Shown: positions 1 to 9,071 of the stretch, in pieces | How the letters are laid out: every line of letters starts with the position of its first letter | Numbering within the stretch: the first letter of the stretch is position 1 | Source: Rhizobium sp. ARZ01 | GTDB taxonomy: Bacteria > Pseudomonadota > Alphaproteobacteria > Rhizobiales > Rhizobiaceae | Direction: 5' to 3' | Assembly: GCF_014851675.1 (NCBI RefSeq) | Contig: NZ_JACVAE010000001.1 | Coordinates: 1,860,001 to 1,924,000, forward strand | DNA length: 64,000 bases | The notes under the pieces: model-generated | Database searches by the model: none | The model's input: only the letters and a program-made list of their open reading frames with translations | Told to the model about the DNA's origin: nothing | Program-made: the position numbers and the translations under genes

Positions 1-69
1 CTTTATCTGGGCGATCTATCGGGGTCATGGGCGGTAATCCGTTCTGAAGGGGGGAGACGTTAGTTTTCT

Positions 70-90
70 GACTTTATTTCAGTAAAAGTC
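70..90. promoter_or_regulatory. candidate operator upstream of the RpiR gene
   Basis: Inverted repeat GACTTT-N9-AAAGTC in an AT-rich stretch ahead of the RpiR-family regulator gene. RpiR proteins commonly bind such dyads and control themselves, but assigning this site is inference. The frame from base 1 to the TAG at 61-63 is open and could be the last 20 codons of an upstream plus-strand gene; nothing in it is recognisable. Confidence 0.3.
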
Positions 91-198
91 AATTATATAA
101 CACTCCTGAACCTGACCTCCTCCGAAGGGCGCCTGCGCTGAACATCGCGCGCTGTGCTCTTCGGTGAACGAGCCGTGACGAAGGGCAACGGGCGCGAC

Positions 199-1083
199 AT
201 GCGAAACGACAACTGGATGGACAACAGCTCCGTGCGGCAACGGCTCACCAAAGCGCTCACGGAGGCGTCGGCCTCCGGCAAGGCGCTGGCAAACTTCATG
301 CTGGCCAATATCAGTGACCTGCCTTTCGAGACCTCGCGCACCATTGCCGACAAAGTGGGCGTCAGCGAGTTGACTGTCGGCCGTTTCTGCCGATCGATCG
401 GCTACGAGGGGTTCAAGGAGCTCAAGGAGCGGCTGAAGGACGACATCAGCGACAGCCCCTGGCTGCTCGGCGACCGGCTGCGCGACCTGCAGCAGAAGAG
501 CACCACCGATGTTGCGCTCGCCCGCAGCCTGGAGCTTGCCGTCGCCTCGGTCGTGCGCGTCTACGAGTATGCCCATACGGAGGCCTGGAACCGGGCGGCC
601 AAGCGTATCGCGGCGGCTGATCGTGTGTTCGTCGCCGGCTTTCAGACCGAGCGCGGCCTTGCCGAGGCCTTCGTGCACATGCTGCGCTACCTGCGCGACG
701 GGGTGCATATGGTCGATATCGCCGGCGGCAATTTCGCCGAGGTGCTGTTGACGACCCCCGCGGCCTGCACGCTGGTGCTGATCGATGCGCGGCGTTATTC
801 CCGCCAGTCGCAATTGCTGGCCGCCAAGGCGGCCGAGCGCGGCATCCCGATCACCGTCGTCACCGACCTCTACTGCGACTGGGCGGCAAGCTACGGCAAC
901 GAGGTCTTTGCCGTGCCTACGGACCTCAATCTCTTCTGGGACGCGACCTCCGGCATGTGGACGCTGATGCAGTTGCTGCTCAACAGCGTCTTCGCCCACC
1001 GGGGCCCCGCGGTTGAGGAACGGCTGAACAGCGTCGCCAACCTCTACGAGAGCTTTGTCGGCTACAGCCGGGGCCCGAAATAG
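199..1083 (+). CDS. MurR/RpiR family transcriptional regulator
   Basis: An N-terminal helix-turn-helix (about residues 45-70, containing TIADKVGVSELTVGRFCRS) is followed by a SIS sugar-phosphate-binding fold in the C-terminal half (VFVAGFQTERGLAEAF onward). Proteins of this family sense phosphorylated sugars or related metabolites and repress or activate neighbouring catabolic genes. The frame is open from a GTG at 154, but the ATG at 199 has a better upstream GAAGGGC and gives the usual family length of 294 aa. It converges with the amino-acid-type ABC genes that end at 1139, and its target could be that operon or a gene left of the window. The family call is secure; the ligand is unknown. 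Confidence 0.88.
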   Translation: MRNDNWMDNSSVRQRLTKALTEASASGKALANFMLANISDLPFETSRTIADKVGVSELTVGRFCRSIGYEGFKELKERLKDDISDSPWLLGDRLRDLQQKSTTDVALARSLELAVASVVRVYEYAHTEAWNRAAKRIAAADRVFVAGFQTERGLAEAFVHMLRYLRDGVHMVDIAGGNFAEVLLTTPAACTLVLIDARRYSRQSQLLAAKAAERGIPITVVTDLYCDWAASYGNEVFAVPTDLNLFWDATSGMWTLMQLLLNSVFAHRGPAVEERLNSVANLYESFVGYSRGPK

Positions 1084-1138
1084 CCGAAACGCTCTATCTC
1101 TTCGTTTTGGCGCATTTTCGCTGTGCACAGGAATTGCC

Positions 1139-1930
1139 TTAGCCATGGGACGAAATGAACTTGCGGAAACGATCGGAGCGCGGCGCGGTGAAGACGTCCA
1201 CCGGATCGCCGTCCTCCTCCACCAGCCCCTGGTGCAGGAAGATGACGCGGTTCGAGACGTCGCGGGCGAAGGCCATCTCGTGGGTGACGACGAGCATGGT
1301 GCGCCCCTCGTCCGCCAGCGCCCGCATGACGCGCAGCACCTCGCCGACCAGTTCCGGATCGAGCGCCGAGGTGGGCTCGTCGAACAGCATCACCTTCGGC
1401 TTCATTGCGAGCGCTCGGGCAATCGCCGCGCGCTGCTGCTGGCCGCCGGAAAGATGGGTCGGGTAATAGTCGCGCTTGTCCGCGATGCCGACCTTGGCGA
1501 GCAGCTCCAGCGCCTCCTCGCGGCATTCCGCCTTCGGCCGCTTCTGCACATAGACCGGTGCTTCCATGACGTTTTCGAGGATCGTCATGTGGGACCAGAG
1601 ATTGAAGCTTTGGAACACCATGGCGACATTCGTGCACAGGCGGCTCAGCTGTTTTGGATCAGCGGGCTGGCGGCCATGGCGGCCGTCCTTCAGCCGGATC
1701 GCTTCACCCTCGATGCGGATCTCGCCCTCGCTCGGCACCTCCAGCATGTTGATGCAGCGGAGCATGGTCGACTTGCCGGAACCGGACGAGCCAAGCACAG
1801 AAATGACCTCGCCTTCCCGCGCGTCGAAGGAAATGCCCTTCAGCACTTCGAGTGCGCCAAAACTCTTGCGCAGATTGCGGACGGAAACGGCCGGCGTGGT
1901 GGCGACGGTAAGAGGCGCAGGTTCAAGCAT
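1139..1930 (-). CDS. ABC transporter ATP-binding protein, polar amino acid (HisP/OccP) type
   Basis: A complete nucleotide-binding subunit of 263 aa. Walker [10 protein letters not shown] is at residues 47-55, the LSGGQ signature at 160-164 and Walker B VMLFDEP at 180-186, followed by the switch histidine in VVTHEM. The short length without a C-terminal TOBE domain and the [13 protein letters not shown] context are typical of histidine/opine/polar-amino-acid importers. It is the last gene of a three-gene minus-strand operon and overlaps the preceding permease by 8 bases. No substrate-binding protein gene lies in this operon, so the substrate cannot be guessed from context. Confidence 0.9.
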   Translation of the reverse strand: MLEPAPLTVATTPAVSVRNLRKSFGALEVLKGISFDAREGEVISVLGSSGSGKSTMLRCINMLEVPSEGEIRIEGEAIRLKDGRHGRQPADPKQLSRLCTNVAMVFQSFNLWSHMTILENVMEAPVYVQKRPKAECREEALELLAKVGIADKRDYYPTHLSGGQQQRAAIARALAMKPKVMLFDEPTSALDPELVGEVLRVMRALADEGRTMLVVTHEMAFARDVSNRVIFLHQGLVEEDGDPVDVFTAPRSDRFRKFISSHG

Positions 1931-2651
1931 GGTGCAACGCAGCTCCGGAGGATACGGTTGGGGCGGGGCGCCGGTGGGGCGACAGCCACCATTCGATGAG
2001 CGCGACGAAGCGGGTGATGGCGAAGTTCAGCATGAGATAGATGAGACCTGCGACGACGAAGACCTCTACGGCCCGGTAGGACTGGGAAATAAGCTTTGCA
2101 GCAAGGCCCGTCACTTCCAGCATGGTTATGACTGAGGCGAGCGAGGTCGCTTTGACCATCAGGATGATCTCGCTGCCATAGGCCGGCAGCGCCTGGCGAA
2201 TGGCGATCGGGAAGATGATGCGGCGATAGAGCAGGAAGCCCCACATGCCACTCGCCCGCGCCGCCTCGACCTGCTGGTGCGGCACGGCCTGCAGGCCGCC
2301 GCGCAGTATTTCCGAACCATAGGCCGCCGTGTTGAGACTGAGCGCAAAGATGGCGCACCAATACGGCTCACGGAAGAACACCCATAGCCCCCAGGCCTGC
2401 AGGGTGGGGCGGAACTGGCCGAGACCGTAGTAGATAACGAACATCTGCACGAGCAGCGGCGTGCCGCGGAAGACGAAGACATAGAACTGCGCGACCCAGC
2501 CGACCGGACGCAACGATGACAGCCGCATCAGCGTCAGGAGAACCGCAAGCACCGCACCGAAGGCCGTGGAGACGAGCGCCAAATTGAGCGTTAGCGGCAC
2601 ACCCGAGAGAAGATTTAGAAACGTTTCCGAGAGGAAGCTGAAATCCATCAC
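1923..2651 (-). CDS. ABC transporter permease, polar amino acid (HisM/OccM) type
   Basis: A 242-aa membrane protein with about five hydrophobic segments. It carries the family's N-terminal stretch ([16 protein letters not shown]) and the EAA loop near [17 protein letters not shown] that docks on the ATPase. Together with the next permease it should form the channel heterodimer of a polar-amino-acid importer in the inner membrane. It starts 4 bases inside the 3' end of the upstream permease gene (ATGA), which indicates translational coupling. The family is certain; the substrate is not. Confidence 0.88.
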   Translation of the reverse strand: MMDFSFLSETFLNLLSGVPLTLNLALVSTAFGAVLAVLLTLMRLSSLRPVGWVAQFYVFVFRGTPLLVQMFVIYYGLGQFRPTLQAWGLWVFFREPYWCAIFALSLNTAAYGSEILRGGLQAVPHQQVEAARASGMWGFLLYRRIIFPIAIRQALPAYGSEIILMVKATSLASVITMLEVTGLAAKLISQSYRAVEVFVVAGLIYLMLNFAITRFVALIEWWLSPHRRPAPTVSSGAALHHA

Positions 2652-3367
2652 GCCCTCCTGACGCCGCGGAGCGCGCGGGCCTCCGCATGACGGAAGAGAT
2701 AGGAGGAGACAGCAGTGATCACGAGATAGAGCACGGCGGCCGTGATGTAGAAATCGAAGGGCCGACGAGTGGAGCCGGCGGCGATCTGCGACTGGCGGAG
2801 CAATTCGACGAGACCGGTGACAGAGATAAGCGCCGATTCCTTCAGCACGAGCTGCCAGGTATTGCCGAGGCCGGGAATGGCATAGCGCAGCACCTGCGGC
2901 ACGATGATGCGGCGCAGCCGCAGCCCCGTGCCCATGCCGACCGAGCGCGCCGCTTCCAGTTCGCCGCGGCTGATCGTGTTGAAGGCACCGCGAAACACCT
3001 CCGCCTGATAGGCGCCGGAAACGACGCCAATGGCGAGCACGCCGGTCAGTAAGGCCGGCATGCCGATGAATCCATCCGCGCCGAAGAGCTGCCCCACCAC
3101 GCCGAGCGCGGCGCTGCCGCCGAAATAGAACAGGTAGATGACCAGCAGATCGGGTATGCCGCGCAAGACGGTCGTGTAGCCGTCGCCGAAGACGCGCAGC
3201 GCCCCGTTGCGGGACAGTTTTGCACTGGCGATGCCTGCGCCAATGACCGAGCCGGCCGCAAAGCCGCCGCTCGCAACGGCCAGCGTCATGCCAGTCGCCA
3301 TAAGGAGCGCCGCCCCCCAGCCTTCGGGCCCAAAGCCGACCAAGTCAAAAAAGGACGGCCCCTGCAT
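2648..3367 (-). CDS. ABC transporter permease, polar amino acid (HisQ/OccQ) type
   Basis: The partner permease, 239 aa from the ATG at 3367 (MQGPSFFDLVGFG). The EAA loop GELEAARSVGMG and several membrane spans are visible. The frame stays open to a GTG at 3421, but the N-terminus from 3367 looks like the family's normal start. The strong Shine-Dalgarno of the region belongs to a 22-codon ORF whose stop overlaps this ATG as TGATG, so the permease may be translated by re-initiation. In typical operons a periplasmic binding protein gene precedes this one; here the upstream DNA is a decayed IS region, so the binding protein is missing or encoded elsewhere. Confidence 0.85.
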   Translation of the reverse strand: MQGPSFFDLVGFGPEGWGAALLMATGMTLAVASGGFAAGSVIGAGIASAKLSRNGALRVFGDGYTTVLRGIPDLLVIYLFYFGGSAALGVVGQLFGADGFIGMPALLTGVLAIGVVSGAYQAEVFRGAFNTISRGELEAARSVGMGTGLRLRRIIVPQVLRYAIPGLGNTWQLVLKESALISVTGLVELLRQSQIAAGSTRRPFDFYITAAVLYLVITAVSSYLFRHAEARALRGVRRA

Positions 3368-3435
3368 CAGGCCCTTCCCCAGCGCACGGGTACGCTGCCG
3401 CCGTCGGAGGCGCTCGGCCACCTTTCACCTTCCAT
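3367..3435 (-). CDS. possible 22-codon leader peptide coupled to the permease start
   Basis: An ATG at 3435 has an excellent ribosome site (GGAGGAG, 6 bases upstream). It opens a 22-codon frame, MEGERWPSASD..., ending in TGA at 3367-3369. The final A of that stop is the A of the permease ATG. Either it is a real leader controlling operon translation, or it is the remnant of a lost binding-protein gene whose ribosome site was retained. The sequence resembles no protein I know. Confidence 0.4.
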   Translation of the reverse strand: MEGERWPSASDGGSVPVRWGRA

Positions 3436-3496
3436 TGCTTGCTCCTCCTCGGGTCCGCACTCCTCGCTGGCCCGCCACTTAGTAGGCAATGTCAGC

Positions 3497-3524
3497 TCTA
3501 TATCGTATACTATTTTTATGTCAA
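3497..3524 (-). promoter_or_regulatory. candidate promoter of the amino-acid ABC operon, with GntR-like dyad
   Basis: On the minus strand TTGACA (3519-3524) lies 16 bases before TATAGA (3497-3502), a good sigma-70-type promoter pointing at the leader and permease genes. The spacer contains TCGTATACTA (3503-3512), which fits the GT-N2-AC dyad bound by FCD-type GntR repressors. No GntR gene is in the window, so the operator reading is tentative. Confidence 0.5.
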
Positions 3525-3876
3525 TTAACTAACTTCGTTGCGGTAGATTTTTGGAAAGAATGGTTGAATCGCGCGAAACCCCTGCACACCACCAAAAACC
3601 ATCCGTTAGCCGCTCAGACTGCGTTGACGTCGCCATTGACGAAGGCCAGAAGCCGCTACAATCATGTATTCCTATATGGTATTCTTCCATCGGCATTTTT
3701 GGAATACAATCCGATCTGAGATTCTTCAGATGCCTAGACACTCCGCCTAGCCCTAGTAAGCCGGACGGAAGCTCGCAGCCGATACAGTTGCACGCGGCAC
3801 CAATTGATGTCGATGAGGCCTGGAATGTCGATCGGCCTCCTCAATTGCCGGGATCACACAGACCTCAAAATCACCC
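3525..3876. other. about 350 bp with no recognisable gene
   Basis: Short open frames exist on both strands but none has a ribosome site or a recognisable product. Composition is more AT-rich than the surroundings, and it adjoins an IS3-family remnant. It is most simply read as decayed mobile-element or intergenic DNA. Confidence 0.5.
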
Positions 3877-4100
3877 GTGATGGCCGGCTGGCGGGTGAGC
3901 CGGATCGCATGCGTGGTTCGTCTCGATGCCTCAGAGCGGGCACTTCCTGATCGGCATCCCGTTCATAGCGGCGACCTTGTGCACCACAAGGATCGCGGCG
4001 TTCAATACGTGTTGATCAGGTATTTCAAACGCTTGGCCGAAGCAGGCATCGGCCCTTCCGTCGGATGCGTCGGCGACAGCTACGACCATGCTGGACAGCC
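3877..4100 (+). pseudogene. IS3-family transposase OrfB fragment
   Basis: The translation contains GWRVSR, then LVHHKDRGVQYVLIRYFKRL and EAGIGPSVGCVGDSYD, which closely follow the rve integrase core of IS3-family OrfB proteins (normally HSDRGSQY...LAEAGIEPSVGSVGDSYDNALAE). Only about 75 residues remain. The frame is lost just after SYDHA, before the catalytic glutamate region, and the usual upstream part is absent. No terminal inverted repeats or OrfA could be seen. This is a dead remnant of a past insertion next to the ABC operon. Confidence 0.75.
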
Positions 4101-4384
4101 ATGGCCGCATAACTTAAACCAAACGGCCTCCGGCAAACCCGGCGCGGTTCACTCCGCACAACGGAAACGATGCGCTATCGCCCATTGCGATCTCCGGGGC
4201 CACAGCATAGATTCTGGAGCTTCAGCTTGCACAATGGTCACCGCGCTTGCCGAAATAGACAAAAAAGCTCCCCCGAGATACCCCGGTCCCGCTGTGCCAA
4301 CAATTGCTGAACCTGCTTTTTGGCCACGACGCGCTCACCGCGAGCGCTGTATCTGCTAGAGGCCTGCCGGCACTCCTGTGGACG

Positions 4385-5176
4385 TCACTGGCGCCGCAGC
4401 CGCTCGAGCGCTGTCGCGTGTAGCGCCTCGTTTGCGGCCATCAGGACGGTTTCGTATTGGCTCGCATCGTCCAGTGGACGCCCATCCCAATCCGAGACGA
4501 TCCCTCCTGCCCCCTCGATGATCGGTATCTGCGGCAGGATGTCGTAGTCGAACACCTTGCTCTCGACCAAGAGGTCGACCGTGCCGAGCGCGAGCAAGCC
4601 GGCAGCATAGCAGTCATGCGACATGCGCGTGAAACGCGCCCCTGCCGCCAGCTCTGAAAAGCGCTCCCTGGTGTGGGGATCGAATTGTTCCAGGGCGGAA
4701 GTGTAGACAATCGCCTCATTGAGGCGGTCAGTGTCGCTCGTACGCACCGCCGCGCCGTTGAAGAGTGTCGGCGATCCGCGACGGCCAACCCAGCGCTCTT
4801 TGGTTATGGGCTGGTCGATGATGCCGAGGACCGGCATGCCCTGACGCACCAGCGCGATCTGCGAGCCGAAGGCCAGCGAGCCGGAAATGAAGGACTTCGT
4901 TCCGTCGATCGGATCAAGCACCCAGACCCATTCCGCATCGGTTCGGCAAACCCCGAATTCCTCGCCCCGGATGCCATGTTCGGGAAAATGGGCTTCGATC
5001 ATCCGGCGCATCACCGCTTCGGCGTCACGGTCGGCGATGGTGACGGGGCTGGCGTCCGGCTTGGCATCAATTGCAAGACGGTTGCGGAAATGCGGGCGGA
5101 TCACTTCGGCGGCCGCATCGGCCATCGCATGGGCCAGTGCCAGAAACTCCGGCGGGCAGGCGTGGTCTTGATTCAT
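4385..5176 (-). CDS. inositol monophosphatase-family phosphatase (HisN-type histidinol-phosphatase-like)
   Basis: 263 aa with the Mg-dependent phosphatase signatures GEE (EHGIRGEEFG) and DPIDGTKSF, plus a C-terminal metal-binding region in which the usual WDxA/G appears as FDYD. It hydrolyses phosphate monoesters such as inositol-1-phosphate, histidinol phosphate or sugar phosphates. As last gene of the 10178-to-4385 operon, overlapping the TIM-barrel gene by 4 bases, it more likely dephosphorylates the imported substrate than makes histidine; no other his genes are present. Automatic annotation would probably call it histidinol-phosphatase; the physiological substrate is open. Confidence 0.8.
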   Translation of the reverse strand: MNQDHACPPEFLALAHAMADAAAEVIRPHFRNRLAIDAKPDASPVTIADRDAEAVMRRMIEAHFPEHGIRGEEFGVCRTDAEWVWVLDPIDGTKSFISGSLAFGSQIALVRQGMPVLGIIDQPITKERWVGRRGSPTLFNGAAVRTSDTDRLNEAIVYTSALEQFDPHTRERFSELAAGARFTRMSHDCYAAGLLALGTVDLLVESKVFDYDILPQIPIIEGAGGIVSDWDGRPLDDASQYETVLMAANEALHATALERLRRQ

Positions 5177-6207
5177 CCTTCGGTCCTTTCGGCTTCGGTT
5201 GCGATATCGCCGAGCATGCTTCTGACAATTTCGACCTGCCGGTGGGCGGCAGCGCCCTCCTGCCGCAACCGCGCATCCAGGTCGCCGGTCCCGATGTCGG
5301 TGAAGCTGGCGGACCGGGCGGCAATGAAAGGGTCAGGCTCCTCCGACGGAAAGCGCAAGGCGGGCGCGATATAGCCCTCCTCCTCCTCCAGCCCGAAGGC
5401 CAGGACCTGTGGTCGATCCTCGCCAAGAAGCAGGAGTTCCACGAGCATCGCCTGCATCGGCAGGTGCCCCTCTCCTGTCAGGCAGGCGAGATGGGCCCAG
5501 CCGCCGCGATCCGACTGGATGAGACAGTCCTTTACATGCACCTCGGTGATATGAGGCGCCTGGGCGGCCAGCGCCGGCAGCGGCAGTTCGTAGGCGTTGA
5601 TCATGTTGCCGAAATCGAACAGCAGACTGAGGCGTGGATTGGCGACTGCCTGGAGGATGTGGATCAATTCGTCGGATTTCAGATCCTCGTGCTGTTCGAG
5701 CGTGAAACGAAGCCTTCCCTGTGGGTCGAATTCGTTCAGACGCCGCAGATCCGCGATCGTCCAGTCGATGATCTGAGAAATGTGCCCCTCATAGCGTGGA
5801 TAGCAGCGAAGCGAGGTGGCACCGGTGGCAAGCGCGATGCGCACCGCATCCGAAAGCCCCGCCGCCTCGGTCGTGCTGGTCTCGACATGCAGTTCCAGCC
5901 CGAGCGACTCCACCACCTCCCCATAGGCGCGTAGCGCATCGTCCGACATCCTCGCGAGGCTTGCCTGTTCGCCGTCCTCGACATGGATCTTCAGCCCGGA
6001 AAGACGCTGTGCATGGGCGAACTCGGCAAGTTTCTTCGGCGTCATCCCGCCGAAACGCATGTTGAGATGAAGGGCATAGGCATGGGCAAACAGCGGCGCG
6101 CTGCGCGCCCGCGCGGCAAGCCGGGCGCGGCTTGCCGCGCTGAGGCCCGCTATCTTCGCCCGCCAATCCAGGCGTGGCAGGGCGTTCCATGGCATGTCGG
6201 TCACCAC
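5173..6207 (-). CDS. sugar phosphate isomerase/epimerase (xylose-isomerase-like TIM barrel)
   Basis: 344 aa. Features of the AP-endonuclease-2/xylose isomerase fold are visible: HVETSTT, an acidic cluster FTLEQHEDLKSDE, LLFDFGN and EVHVKDC, which supply metal-binding Glu, Asp and His residues. Members isomerise or epimerise sugars and inositols. The chosen start is GTG 6207, preceded by GAAGGAG; ATG at 6195 is an alternative. It lies between the ABC ATPase and the phosphatase gene, suggesting a role in processing the imported, possibly phosphorylated, sugar. The reaction cannot be assigned from sequence. Confidence 0.75.
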   Translation of the reverse strand: MVTDMPWNALPRLDWRAKIAGLSAASRARLAARARSAPLFAHAYALHLNMRFGGMTPKKLAEFAHAQRLSGLKIHVEDGEQASLARMSDDALRAYGEVVESLGLELHVETSTTEAAGLSDAVRIALATGATSLRCYPRYEGHISQIIDWTIADLRRLNEFDPQGRLRFTLEQHEDLKSDELIHILQAVANPRLSLLFDFGNMINAYELPLPALAAQAPHITEVHVKDCLIQSDRGGWAHLACLTGEGHLPMQAMLVELLLLGEDRPQVLAFGLEEEEGYIAPALRFPSEEPDPFIAARSASFTDIGTGDLDARLRQEGAAAHRQVEIVRSMLGDIATEAERTEG

Positions 6208-6251
6208 ACCGGCTCCTTCGCAAGTTGTCAGATTGGCTCGAGGTCTGTCCG

Positions 6252-7310
6252 TCAGGCGGCAAGCACCAGAAGGTCGCGATCGGCCACGCTGACCTCGACC
6301 GGCGTGCCGACCGAGGGCGGCGGCCGGTCGGGTTGGTTGAACGTGTCGAGCGAGACGATCTGGCCGGCCAACGCGACGCGGATGCGGATCACCGAGCCGA
6401 GGAAATGCACTTCGACAATGTGGCCCGAGAGGACGACGTTGCCTTCCTCCTTGCGGCCTAGTGCCACCGACTCCGGCCGGAGCGCCAGACTGATGCGGTC
6501 GCCGGCGCGGCCGGGCAGCGTCCGGTTCAATGCTACAGGCACGTCACCCAGCTTGATCCGACCAGCGGCGGCATCCAGCAAATCGGCGTCCAGCAGGTTC
6601 AGCGTGCCGACGAACTGCGCCACGAAGCGCGTTGTCGGCCGGTTGTAGATCTCAAACGGCGTGCCGACCTGGTCGGCAATACCCTGATGCATGACCACGA
6701 CCCGATCCGACATGGAGAGTGCTTCCTCCTGATCGTGCGTCACAAAAACGGTGGTGATGCCGAGCTCGCGCTGGATGCGGCGGATTTCCTCGCGCAGGCT
6801 GACGCGGATCTTCGCATCGAGCGCCGACAGCGGCTCATCGAGAAGAAGCACCTGCGGCCGGACCGCAAGCGCGCGGGCCAGCGCCACGCGCTGCTGCTGG
6901 CCACCTGACAGCTGGAAGGGATAACGCTCGCCGAGCTGCTGCAGGCCGATCAGATCCAGCATTTCGCCGACGCGCGCGCGTGTCTTGGTCTTGCTCTCGC
7001 CCGCGACACGCAGGCCGAAGCCGATATTCTGCGCGACGGTCAGGTTTGGAAACAGCGCATAGGCCTGGAACACCATGCCGATCTTTCGTCGGTTGGCTGG
7101 CACGTCGGTGATATTTCGCCCGTCGATGCGGATTTCGCCGGAGGTCGGCGTCTCGAAGCCCCCCACCATGCGCAGCACCGTCGTCTTGCCGCAGCCGGAC
7201 GGGCCGAGGAAGGAGACGAACTCGCCTTTTTCGATGCCTAGGTTGAAGTCCTTGACGACGCGCTGCGTGCCGAAGGATTTTTCCAGATGGTGGATGTCGA
7301 GGAAGGCCAT
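6252..7310 (-). CDS. ABC transporter ATP-binding protein (PotA/FbpC/AfuC type)
   Basis: 352 aa. Walker A GPSGCGKTT is at residues 36-44, LSGGQQQR from 134 and LLLDEP at 155-160, followed by VFVTHDQEEAL. A C-terminal TOBE region of about 110 residues marks the Fe3+/spermidine/sugar-phosphate class rather than the amino-acid class. It powers the importer made by the two permeases just upstream (7314-8983) and the binding protein at 9072. It begins 3 bases after the permease stop. Confidence 0.9.
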   Translation of the reverse strand: MAFLDIHHLEKSFGTQRVVKDFNLGIEKGEFVSFLGPSGCGKTTVLRMVGGFETPTSGEIRIDGRNITDVPANRRKIGMVFQAYALFPNLTVAQNIGFGLRVAGESKTKTRARVGEMLDLIGLQQLGERYPFQLSGGQQQRVALARALAVRPQVLLLDEPLSALDAKIRVSLREEIRRIQRELGITTVFVTHDQEEALSMSDRVVVMHQGIADQVGTPFEIYNRPTTRFVAQFVGTLNLLDADLLDAAAGRIKLGDVPVALNRTLPGRAGDRISLALRPESVALGRKEEGNVVLSGHIVEVHFLGSVIRIRVALAGQIVSLDTFNQPDRPPPSVGTPVEVSVADRDLLVLAA

Positions 7311-7313
7311 GGT

Positions 7314-8102
7314 TCAGCGCCTCACGGTGGAGAATTTGGAAAAGCGAGTGAAAAGCTGGATCAGCCCCATGCAGGCCCAGGTGATCGCGAAGGAGACCAC
7401 CGCCAGCGCCGAAGGCTCGTAGGCTCGGTTGCCGCCCATCCAGACCATGTAGGGACCGAAGGAATTGACGTTCAGCAGGGCTGCGAAGACATATTCGCCG
7501 ATGACGATAGCAAACGTCAGGAAGGCGCCAGACAGCACCGAGACGAAGACGTTCGGCAGGATGACGATGGCGAGGATGCGCGTCCACCCTCCCCCGAGGC
7601 TCTGTGCGGCTTCGGTGAGACTGGCGATGTCGATGGCGCGCAGGCCCGTATCCACAGAACGGTACATGTAGGGCAGCGCCAGCGTCGCATAGCCGAACAA
7701 AAGCAGGAAATTGGTGCCCCACCAGCTTCCCGTCAGCGGCATGATGGAAGAGGTGTTGTAGATGCGGATATAGCCGAAGACGATGACGATCGGCGGAATG
7801 ACCAGCGGCAGCAGCGTGATGAATTCCACGATCGGGCGCAGGCCGGGAAAGCGCAACCGCACGAAATAGGCCGTCGGCACGACGATCAGAATGCCGAGCA
7901 CGATGGTGAGCAAGGCCAGAACCACCGAGTAGCCGAAAGTCTGCTGGAATTGCGGGTCGGCCAGCACGATGCGATAGGCCTCGAAGCTGTAACCGTCGCG
8001 CTGCATGCGCAGCGAGAAATCAAACATGCCGATCAGCGGAAGCAGGAAATAGAGCCCACCCAGTGCGACGGCGAGCCAGGACCAGAAGCGTCTTCCCCTC
8101 AT
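7314..8102 (-). CDS. ABC transporter permease (PotC-like inner membrane subunit)
   Basis: 262 aa with six likely membrane spans and the EAA-type loop IASLTEAAQSLGGG. The open frame reaches back to 8348, but the real start is ATG 8102, which overlaps the upstream permease stop as ATGA; the extension is an arginine-rich shadow translation. It pairs with the 8099-8983 permease to form the channel of the same importer. Confidence 0.88.
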   Translation of the reverse strand: MRGRRFWSWLAVALGGLYFLLPLIGMFDFSLRMQRDGYSFEAYRIVLADPQFQQTFGYSVVLALLTIVLGILIVVPTAYFVRLRFPGLRPIVEFITLLPLVIPPIVIVFGYIRIYNTSSIMPLTGSWWGTNFLLLFGYATLALPYMYRSVDTGLRAIDIASLTEAAQSLGGGWTRILAIVILPNVFVSVLSGAFLTFAIVIGEYVFAALLNVNSFGPYMVWMGGNRAYEPSALAVVSFAITWACMGLIQLFTRFSKFSTVRR

Positions 8103-8983
8103 TTGACCCACCTTTCGGCGCGCATGCGCAGGAGGATGTAGATGCCGTTGGCGATGCCGGTTAGCGCGATCATGGCAAACGCAATGGCGTAACCCAGATG
8201 CGGATCGTTGAGCACGTCGCCGCGGATCTGCGCAAAGAGCACGATCGGCGCGATGGAAAGCGACGAGCCGGTGAGCGCGATGGCCGTGGCGACGGCGCCG
8301 AAGGCGTTGGCGAAGAGCAGCGCCAGCGTGCCGAGAAGCGAAGGCCACAGCACCGGTAGCGCCACAATGCGCCAGTACTGGAAGCCGCTGGCACCGAGGC
8401 TTTCAGCCGCCTCCCGCCAATCGCGCCGCAACCCGTCCAGCGCTGGCGTGATGATCAACACCATCAGCGGGATCTGGAAATAGAGGTAAGTGAGGGCCAG
8501 GCCGATGAACGAGACGATGTTGAATCCGGAACCGTAGAGATTGATGCCAAACCAGTGGCGCAGCAGCATCGTCACGAAGCCGAGGCGGCCAAGCGTGGCG
8601 ATGAAGGCGAAGGCGAGCGGCACGCCAGCGAAATTCGATGCCACGCCGGAAAAGGTGAGAATGGCGTTGCGCATGGAGCGCGGCAGATCGCCGCGCGTGA
8701 TCGCGGCGGCGATAAGAAAGCCGAAGACGCAACCGAGCGCCGCAGTCAGCAGGCTGAGTTCGATGGAGATCCAGAACGCCGACCGGATGGACGGTGAGAA
8801 GAGCTTGCCGAGATTTTCCAGCGTCGCCTGCCCCTCCGCATTGCGGAACGCGCCGAGCACGATGTTGAGCGTCGGCAGAATGAGGAAAAGCAATGCGAAG
8901 AGGAAGAAGGGGGCAACCCCGAGCCAGCTGAAGACCTGCCGCGGCCTGAGGGCGGCCGGCAGGGATGCGGCGCTTGTCGTCAT
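8099..8983 (-). CDS. ABC transporter permease (PotB-like inner membrane subunit)
   Basis: 294 aa, about six membrane segments, with the cytoplasmic EAA loop REAAESLGASGFQYW near the C-terminus. It is the first permease after the binding-protein gene and is coupled by ATGA overlap to the second permease. The family is secure; the substrate depends on the binding protein. Confidence 0.88.
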   Translation of the reverse strand: MTTSAASLPAALRPRQVFSWLGVAPFFLFALLFLILPTLNIVLGAFRNAEGQATLENLGKLFSPSIRSAFWISIELSLLTAALGCVFGFLIAAAITRGDLPRSMRNAILTFSGVASNFAGVPLAFAFIATLGRLGFVTMLLRHWFGINLYGSGFNIVSFIGLALTYLYFQIPLMVLIITPALDGLRRDWREAAESLGASGFQYWRIVALPVLWPSLLGTLALLFANAFGAVATAIALTGSSLSIAPIVLFAQIRGDVLNDPHLGYAIAFAMIALTGIANGIYILLRMRAERWVK

Positions 8984-9027
8984 CGGATTTGTCCTAAAGT
9001 AGTCCCAATAGGGGGACGGACCGGGCA

Positions 9028-9054
9028 GGAGGCTCCGCCGCAGGTGAAGCCTCC
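9028..9054 (-). promoter_or_regulatory. intercistronic hairpin after the binding-protein gene
   Basis: GGAGGCT (9028-9034) pairs with AGCCTCC (9048-9054) in the 88-base gap between the binding-protein stop and the first permease. There is no U tract, so it is more likely an mRNA-stabilising or attenuating hairpin that keeps binding-protein expression higher than that of the membrane subunits. Confidence 0.45.
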
Positions 9055-9071
9055 CAACCGAACGGCAAGTC

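Noticed and set aside
1083..1110. Terminator between the RpiR and ABC ATPase genes
   Set aside because: CCGAAACG and CGTTTTGG can pair only with a G-U, and no U tract follows on either strand; too weak to list.
7314..8348. A permease start 82 codons upstream of ATG 8102
   Set aside because: The extension is Arg/His-rich shadow sequence of the other permease gene; the ATGA overlap at 8099-8102 gives the natural start.
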